Below are positions 7,139 to 11,704 of a stretch of 11,704 bases of DNA, in pieces (position 1 is the first letter of the stretch; each line of letters begins with the position of its first letter). Position numbers and translations under genes: made by a program. A model generated the notes under the pieces. That model did no database searches and had not been told where the DNA came from. It saw only the letters and a program-made list of their open reading frames with translations. Source of the stretch: JANQGH01 sp039177555. GTDB taxonomy: Bacteria; Pseudomonadota; Alphaproteobacteria; DSM-16000; Inquilinaceae. The stretch is taken from the NCBI GenBank assembly GCA_039177555.1, contig JBCDFV010000084.1:1-11704 (forward strand), in the 5' to 3' direction.

Positions 7139-8936
7139 TCGGATCCGGATCGCCGAAGTAGCTGGTCGCCTGGGCCTCCAACTGCTTCACGCGTTCCGCG
7201 TTCCGTGGCGTCGCCTCTCGCGCCAAGTCCCCCTTGGCACGCCGCAACTCATCCAAAATGCGCCTTTGATCCTGGTAGTCCACGACCCCCCGCCAACCCC
7301 GGCGCGCCTCGTCCAGCGACGCCGACCGCCGTGCAAACGGCACGGCCTGCATCATCCTGTGCGATGTCAACTGTGCCAAGGCAGACCGGTGGCCGTGCGC
7401 AGTCAAGTGGGCGCTCAAGGCATTGGAATCAAGCGCAGGATCGCTGGATAATGACAAAATGATGTCGCCCCGAAGCGCATCGAGTTGACGGTCCGCGATT
7501 TCAACCGTGCCCAAATCCTCATCGACCTCCGCAAACAGCGCGGGATGGTTCAGGATCGTTGCCAGCAAGGCGTGGGCGCGGGTGAGACCGGCGGGCCGTG
7601 GCCGGCGGGGCCGCACGCCGCTGGGGCCGGTTGGTGCCCTGGCGTTCGAACGCCGACGCCCGCCCGGCCGCCACGGAAACGCCTGCTCCAGCCTCTCGGC
7701 GAAATCCTTGCGATAATAGTCCCGGACCGTCTGGTCGCCGATGCGGTCGGCCTGACGGTTCAGGCCGGCGCGCAGGCCCGCCCGGCCTTCCGGCGTTTCC
7801 AGCGCATGCGCCGTCAGTTCCTGGCGCCAGACCAGATCGGCGACCGTCACCGTCGCGCCCAGCACGTCCTTCATCGCCTGCCGGCCTTGGGCCGCGATCA
7901 GGCTGTCCGGGTCCTCGCCGTCGGGCAGGAAGGCGATGCGCGACGTCTTGTCCGGCTGCAGCATCGGCAGCAGGCGCTCGACCGCGCGCCAGGCGGCCCG
8001 GCGCCCGGCCTCGTCGCCGTCGAAACAGAGGGTCGGCGTATCCGTCAGCCGCCAGAGCAGGCGCAACTGGTCTTCGGTCACCGCCGTGCCCAGGGGTGCA
8101 ACCGCGCCCTCGAACCCGGCGCGCACCAGGGCGATGACGTCCATGTAGCCCTCGGCGACAATGACGCCGTGGCCGCGCCCTGCCGCCTTGTTGGCGCGGG
8201 CCAGGCCATACAGCATCTGACCCTTGTGAAAGATCGGGCTGTCGGGGCTGTTGATGTATTTCGGCCCGTCGCCGTCCAAGAGCCGGCCGCCAAAGGCGAC
8301 CACCCGGTCGCGCCGGTCGGAGACGGGGAACATCAGCCGATTTCTGAAAAAGGAATAGGGCGCCCTGCCGTCGTCTGGCCGGCGCGACAGGCCGACCGCC
8401 TCGATGGCCGCGTCCTCGTACCCGGCAGCCTTCAAATGCTTGATCAGCGCCCCGGACTCCGCCGGCGCGTAGCCAAGCCGGAACCGCCGCGCGGTTTCGC
8501 CGTCAAGGCCGCGGCCGCGCAGATAGTCGCGCGCGGACCTGCCCGGTGCCGCCTCAAGCTGTCCTTGAAAGAAGGCGCAGGCGCTTTCCACCAGATCGTG
8601 CAGGCCCTTGCGCCGTTCCGCCTCGGCCGTCGCCCTGGGGTCGGGCGCAGGCACCTGCATCCCGGCCTGGCTGGCGAGCTGTTCGACCGCGTCCATGAAC
8701 GCCAGATGGTCGTGCTGCATGACGAACCCGATGATGTCGCCATGGGCGCCGCAGCCGAAGCAGTGGAAAAACCCCTTGTCGTCATTGACGGTGAAGCTGG
8801 GGGTCTTTTCCTTGTGAAACGGACAGAGGCCCTTGTGTTCCCGTCCCGCACGGGTCAGACGCACCCGCTGACCGACAATCTCCGATACCGGCAGCCGGGT
8901 GCGAAGCTCGTCCAGAAAGGCGGGGGGCAGGGTCAC
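7128..8936 (-). CDS. dnaG: DNA primase
   Basis: A protein of 602 aa that makes RNA primers for replication and binds the DnaB helicase with its C-terminus. The N-terminal zinc-binding domain carries Cys38, His41, Cys59 and Cys62 (CPFH...CFGC). The catalytic core has the RNAP-like basic region (YSFFRNRLMFPV; DGPKYINSPDSPIFHKG at about 223-239) and the TOPRIM fold with Glu262 (VIVAEGYMDV) and Asp306/Asp308 (CFDGDEAG), the metal ligands. A basic, Pro/Arg-rich linker (about 420-452) leads to the helicase-binding domain (about 455-602). The start is GTG; the 16 nt after the yqeY stop are almost only G and C and show no Shine-Dalgarno, suggesting low or coupled translation, as is usual for primase. 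It is the middle gene of yqeY-dnaG-rpoD. Confidence 0.97.
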   Translation of the reverse strand: MTLPPAFLDELRTRLPVSEIVGQRVRLTRAGREHKGLCPFHKEKTPSFTVNDDKGFFHCFGCGAHGDIIGFVMQHDHLAFMDAVEQLASQAGMQVPAPDPRATAEAERRKGLHDLVESACAFFQGQLEAAPGRSARDYLRGRGLDGETARRFRLGYAPAESGALIKHLKAAGYEDAAIEAVGLSRRPDDGRAPYSFFRNRLMFPVSDRRDRVVAFGGRLLDGDGPKYINSPDSPIFHKGQMLYGLARANKAAGRGHGVIVAEGYMDVIALVRAGFEGAVAPLGTAVTEDQLRLLWRLTDTPTLCFDGDEAGRRAAWRAVERLLPMLQPDKTSRIAFLPDGEDPDSLIAAQGRQAMKDVLGATVTVADLVWRQELTAHALETPEGRAGLRAGLNRQADRIGDQTVRDYYRKDFAERLEQAFPWRPGGRRRSNARAPTGPSGVRPRRPRPAGLTRAHALLATILNHPALFAEVDEDLGTVEIADRQLDALRGDIILSLSSDPALDSNALSAHLTAHGHRSALAQLTSHRMMQAVPFARRSASLDEARRGWRGVVDYQDQRRILDELRRAKGDLAREATPRNAERVKQLEAQATSYFGDPDPTAS

Positions 8937-8952
8937 GGCCGGGCCGGCCGGT

Positions 8953-9408
8953 TCAGCTTAAGGCCGACTTCACAAAGCCGCTGGCCCTGCCGAAATCCAT
9001 GCGGCCGGCATACTTGTCGCGCAGGGTCGACATGATCCGGCCCATATCCTTCAGGCTGGTCGCGGACTGTTCGCGGATGACCGTGTCGACGGCCGAGCGG
9101 ATCGCCTGCTCGTCCATTTGCGCCGGCAGGAAGCGCTGCAAAACGCCGATCTCGGACCGTTCCTGTTCGGCCAGGTCCAGCCGACCGCCCTTTTCGTAAA
9201 GGTCGATGCTTTCGCGGCGCTGCTTGACCATGGTTTGCAGCAGGCCCAGCACCTCGTCATCGATGATGCCGTCGGTATTGCCTTTCGAACGGGCGGCGAT
9301 ATCGCGGTCCTTCAGGGCAGCAAGGATCAGCCGAACGGTGGACACGCCGACCGTGTCCTTGGCCCGCATGGCCTCTTTCAGCGATTCGTTCAGCCTCTGT
9401 CTGATCAT
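8953..9408 (-). CDS. GatB/YqeY-domain protein
   Basis: A protein of 151 aa, the usual length of the family. It matches the YqeY-type tail domain also found at the end of GatB: MIRQRLNESLKEAMRAKD at the start, VRLILAALKDRDIA, DDEVLGLLQTMVKQRRESI, the E..E.(I/V)L..(F/Y)LP block (SEIGVLQRFLPAQM), then MGRIMSTLRDKYAGRMD and a small C-terminal helix. Such proteins are thought to act in a tRNA-related process, but the cellular role is not established. ATG 9408 matches the family start and has GGAG 12 nt upstream; a GTG at 9426 is possible. It is the first gene of the leftward cluster, and the TGA is 16 nt from the dnaG GTG. Its promoter should lie in the AT-rich stretch at about 9447-9500, shared with divergent carA. 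Confidence 0.92.
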   Translation of the reverse strand: MIRQRLNESLKEAMRAKDTVGVSTVRLILAALKDRDIAARSKGNTDGIIDDEVLGLLQTMVKQRRESIDLYEKGGRLDLAEQERSEIGVLQRFLPAQMDEQAIRSAVDTVIREQSATSLKDMGRIMSTLRDKYAGRMDFGRASGFVKSALS

Positions 9409-9631
9409 CGTGACGACAAGCTCCACTCTTCCCGGCTTCAGACGAAGAGATATAAGTTATTGATTTATAACGATTTTCAGTTCAAATCCCCTCACATATC
9501 TAAGCGTCATGGGTGATTTGCACAAGGTGCAACTGGCACTTGGACGAATCCTCTTCCGCATTCGCCGCCTTCCTGGTTTATTGCGGCCCTCAATCAAACG
9601 CCTGTTTCCGTTAAGCTTTCCGCGAGCCGCC
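9409..9631. promoter_or_regulatory. Divergent control region between yqeY and carA
   Basis: About 220 bp without a credible gene. Positions 9447-9500 are markedly AT-rich compared with the genes around them and contain TATAAG, TTTATAA and similar -10-like words on both strands, but no pair with a good -35 at 17 nt could be fixed. The right half (9509-9631) is in frame with carA and would encode an Arg-rich stretch of 41 residues. It lacks similarity to CarA N-termini, so it is read as the carA leader. Confidence 0.45.
9518..9532. promoter_or_regulatory. Short inverted repeat in the carA leader
   Basis: TTGCACAAGGTGCAA has perfect 6-bp arms around a 3-nt centre and lies about 100 bp before the carA start. 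It has the form of a small operator or RNA stem. No known regulator's site is recognised, and a chance dyad of this size is not rare. Confidence 0.25.
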
Positions 9632-10795
9632 ATGCCGCCTGAGAAAAATCCGCCTGCCCCGCCCAAAGGCGCCACGGGGGCGCTTGCCCTGGCCAGCGGC
9701 GAGGTTCTTTGGGGCAAGGGCATCGGCGCGGCCGGTTCGGCAGTGGGCGAGGTCTGCTTCAACACCTCGCTGACCGGCTATCAGGAGGTGATGACCGACC
9801 CGTCCTACGCCGGTCAGATCATCACCTTCACCTTCCCTCATATCGGCAATGTCGGCGCGAACGCGGAGGACGTGGAGACCACGACCCCGGCAGCCCGCGG
9901 GCTGGTCCTGCGCGCCGACATCACCGCCCCGTCCAACTGGCGCGCCAGCCGTGGCTTTAACGATTGGCTGCTGTCGAACGATCTGGTCGGCCTGGCCGGG
10001 ATCGATACCAGACGGCTGACGCGCCGGATTCGCGACGCCGGCGCGCCCAGCGGCGTGATCGCCCACGCGCCGGACGGCGTGTTCGACGTGCCGGCCATGA
10101 TCGAACAGGCCCGCGAATGGCCCGGCCTGGAAGGCATGGACCTCGCGATCGAGGTCAGTTGCCGGCAGACCTATCGCTGGGATCAGACGCGCTGGGAGTT
10201 GGGCAAGGGCTATGGCCAACTGAACGACGCCCGCTACAAGGTCGTGGCCGTCGATTACGGCGCCAAGCGCAACATTCTGCGCTGTTTGGCTAGTGCCGGC
10301 TGCGCGGTGACCGTCGTGCCGGCAACGGCGACGGCCGAAGACATCCTGGGCCATGAGCCGGACGGCATCTTCCTGGCCAACGGCCCCGGCGACCCGGCGG
10401 CGACGGGCGAATACGCGGTGCCGACGATTCGCGCCCTTTTGGAGACCGGCAAGCCGCTGTTCGGCATCTGCCTGGGCCACCAGCTTTTGACACTGGCGCT
10501 GGGCGGACGGACGGAAAAGATGGACCAGGGCCATCGCGGCGCCAACCACCCGGTGAAGGATCTGACCACGGGCAAGGTGGAGATCACCAGCCAGAACCAC
10601 GGCTTCAAGGTCCTGACCGAGAGCCTGCCGGAAACCGTCGAGGCCACCCATGTCAGCCTGTTCGACGGCACCAACGAGGGCATCCGGTTGAAGGACCGGC
10701 CGGTGTTTTCCGTCCAATACCATCCTGAGGCGTCGCCCGGCCCCCACGACAGCCACTACCTTTTCCAACGATTCGTGTCGCTGATGGACGGCTAG
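9632..10795 (+). CDS. carA: Carbamoyl-phosphate synthase small (glutaminase) subunit
   Basis: A protein of 387 aa. CarA hydrolyses glutamine and passes ammonia to CarB to make carbamoyl phosphate for pyrimidine and arginine synthesis. The N-terminal CPSase domain has GSAVGEVCFNTSLTGYQEVM (35-54), DPSYAGQIITFTFPHIGNVG and the IDTRRLTRRIRD segment. The C-terminal class I glutamine amidotransferase domain has FLANGPGDP (oxyanion region, 247-255), nucleophile Cys280 in GICLGHQLL, and His364/Glu366 in QYHPEASPGPHD; the triad is complete. ATG 9632 gives a start similar to other CarA proteins, with a short Pro-rich lead. ATG 9509 would add 41 basic residues and has no Shine-Dalgarno either. The TAG stop is 67 bp before carB, on the same strand. 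Confidence 0.97.
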   Translation: MPPEKNPPAPPKGATGALALASGEVLWGKGIGAAGSAVGEVCFNTSLTGYQEVMTDPSYAGQIITFTFPHIGNVGANAEDVETTTPAARGLVLRADITAPSNWRASRGFNDWLLSNDLVGLAGIDTRRLTRRIRDAGAPSGVIAHAPDGVFDVPAMIEQAREWPGLEGMDLAIEVSCRQTYRWDQTRWELGKGYGQLNDARYKVVAVDYGAKRNILRCLASAGCAVTVVPATATAEDILGHEPDGIFLANGPGDPAATGEYAVPTIRALLETGKPLFGICLGHQLLTLALGGRTEKMDQGHRGANHPVKDLTTGKVEITSQNHGFKVLTESLPETVEATHVSLFDGTNEGIRLKDRPVFSVQYHPEASPGPHDSHYLFQRFVSLMDG

Positions 10796-10862
10796 GCCGG
10801 ACCTCACTATAAAGCCGCCCCAAATCAGCCCCGGTCAGCCCGAGCCCCGGTAAACAGCGCCC

Positions 10863-11704
10863 ATGCCCAAACGTACCGATATCCAGTCCATCGCCATCAT
10901 CGGTGCCGGGCCGATCATCATCGGCCAGGCCTGCGAGTTCGACTATTCGGGCGCCCAGGCGTGCAAGGCCCTGAAGGCGGAGGGCTATCGGATCGTCCTG
11001 ATCAACTCCAACCCCGCCACGATCATGACCGACCCGGAACTGGCCGACGCGACCTATATCGAGCCGATCACGCCGGAAATGGTCACACGCGTGCTGGAGC
11101 GGGAAAAGCCCGACGCGCTGCTGCCGACCATGGGCGGCCAGACCGCCTTGAATACGGCGCTGGCCTTGGCCCATGACGGCACGCTGGAACGGCTGGGCAT
11201 CGAGATGATCGGCGCGGATGCCGACGTCATCGCCAAGGCCGAAGACCGCCAGCTGTTTCGCCAGGCCATGGACAAAATCGGGCTGGAAAGCCCCCGCTCC
11301 CACCTGGCGCACAGTTTGGACGATGCGCTGGCCGCGGTCGAAACGGTCGGCTTGCCAGCGATCATCCGGCCCAGCTTCACGCTCGGCGGCACCGGCGGCG
11401 GCATCGCCTACAACCGGTCGGAGTTCGAGGACATCGTGCGCAACGGCCTGCGCGCCAGCCCGACACATGAGGTGCTGATCGAGGAATCGGTGCTGGGGTG
11501 GAAAGAGTTCGAGATGGAGGTGGTGCGCGACAACGCCGACAACTGCATCATCGTCTGTTCTATCGAGAACATCGACCCGATGGGCGTGCATACGGGCGAT
11601 TCGGCCACGGTGGCGCCGGCGCTGACCTTGACCGACAAGGAATACCAGATCATGCGCGACGCCTCGATCGCGGTCTTGCGCGAGATCGGGGTCGATACCG
11701 GCGG
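10863..11704 (+). CDS. carB: Carbamoyl-phosphate synthase large subunit, N-terminal part (cut by window edge)
   Basis: 280 codons of a protein that is usually about 1,070-1,110 aa; the rest lies beyond the window. CarB uses bicarbonate, ammonia from CarA and two ATP. Visible are the pre-ATP-grasp Rossmann part (IAIIGAGPIIIGQACEFDYS, 10-29; NSNPATIMTDPE), the MGGQTALN motif (90-97) and the first ATP-grasp domain from about 128 (EDRQLFRQAMDKIGL, PSFTLGGTGGGIAYN glycine-rich loop at 170-184, EFEMEVVRD, SIENIDPMGVHTGDS). The start MPKRTDIQSI matches the family. Shine-Dalgarno is weak. The 67-bp gap after carA holds no terminator-like hairpin with a T-run, so carAB is probably an operon. Confidence 0.97.
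   Translation, partial: MPKRTDIQSIAIIGAGPIIIGQACEFDYSGAQACKALKAEGYRIVLINSNPATIMTDPELADATYIEPITPEMVTRVLEREKPDALLPTMGGQTALNTALALAHDGTLERLGIEMIGADADVIAKAEDRQLFRQAMDKIGLESPRSHLAHSLDDALAAVETVGLPAIIRPSFTLGGTGGGIAYNRSEFEDIVRNGLRASPTHEVLIEESVLGWKEFEMEVVRDNADNCIIVCSIENIDPMGVHTGDSATVAPALTLTDKEYQIMRDASIAVLREIGVDTG

Noticed and set aside
5447..7462. A 671-codon open frame on the plus strand with long Val/Ile-rich runs, resembling a membrane protein.
   Set aside because: It is the antisense of rpoD and the dnaG 3' end. The hydrophobic runs are the complement of Asp/Asn codons in the acidic tract; no start signal or family similarity supports it.
9611..10807. A 398-codon minus-strand frame opposite carA.
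   Set aside because: Shadow of carA, which has a complete catalytic triad on the plus strand.

Overview
The window reads as high-GC chromosomal core DNA from an alphaproteobacterium, most like the Rhodospirillales and relatives. The reasons are the gene order (carA-carB divergent from yqeY-dnaG-rpoD), the protein sequences themselves, and an ArsR-methyltransferase fusion regulator next to metF. No mobile element, CRISPR array, prophage or obvious foreign island is visible. Genus-level placement is not possible from this sequence alone.

Layout from left to right. (1) Positions 1-1222, minus strand: the start of metF (cut by the window edge) sits 3 nt downstream of a gene for an ArsR-type HTH protein fused to a SAM-dependent methyltransferase-like domain. 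This fits the SahR type of methionine-cycle regulator. A 16-bp near-palindrome lies in the only AT-rich stretch upstream of it. (2) Positions 1463-3066, plus strand: mlaA (outer-membrane lipoprotein) and mlaC (periplasmic phospholipid carrier) form a short operon of the Mla lipid-asymmetry pathway. A sequence matching the sigma-54 -24/-12 consensus lies upstream. (3) Positions 3090-4916, minus strand: ettA (ABC-F translation factor) and, upstream of it, a tRNA with anticodon CAU and encoded CCA, probably the lysidine-modified tRNA-Ile2. (4) Positions 4970-9408, minus strand: yqeY, dnaG and rpoD, an alphaproteobacterial version of the macromolecular-synthesis cluster. (5) Positions 9632-11704, plus strand: carA and the start of carB, the two subunits of carbamoyl-phosphate synthetase.

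The most striking observation is in rpoD, the primary sigma factor gene, which should be essential. Its frame is broken by a TAG codon at 5333-5335, where a Lys codon is expected. Only 37 nt further on, the normally near-invariant SLE of the 'EPISLETPIG' motif is replaced by Arg-Arg-Val (5288-5296). Everything on either side is canonical RpoD. Either this is clustered local sequence or assembly error, or the cell makes a split or altered sigma factor. The window alone cannot decide, and error is the more likely explanation. Secondary points are the sigma-54-like promoter before mlaA, the operator-like palindrome before the SahR-like gene, the tRNA placed between rpoD and ettA with a short AUG-led ORF starting directly after its CCA, and an 18-bp perfect palindrome over the dnaG stop codon.
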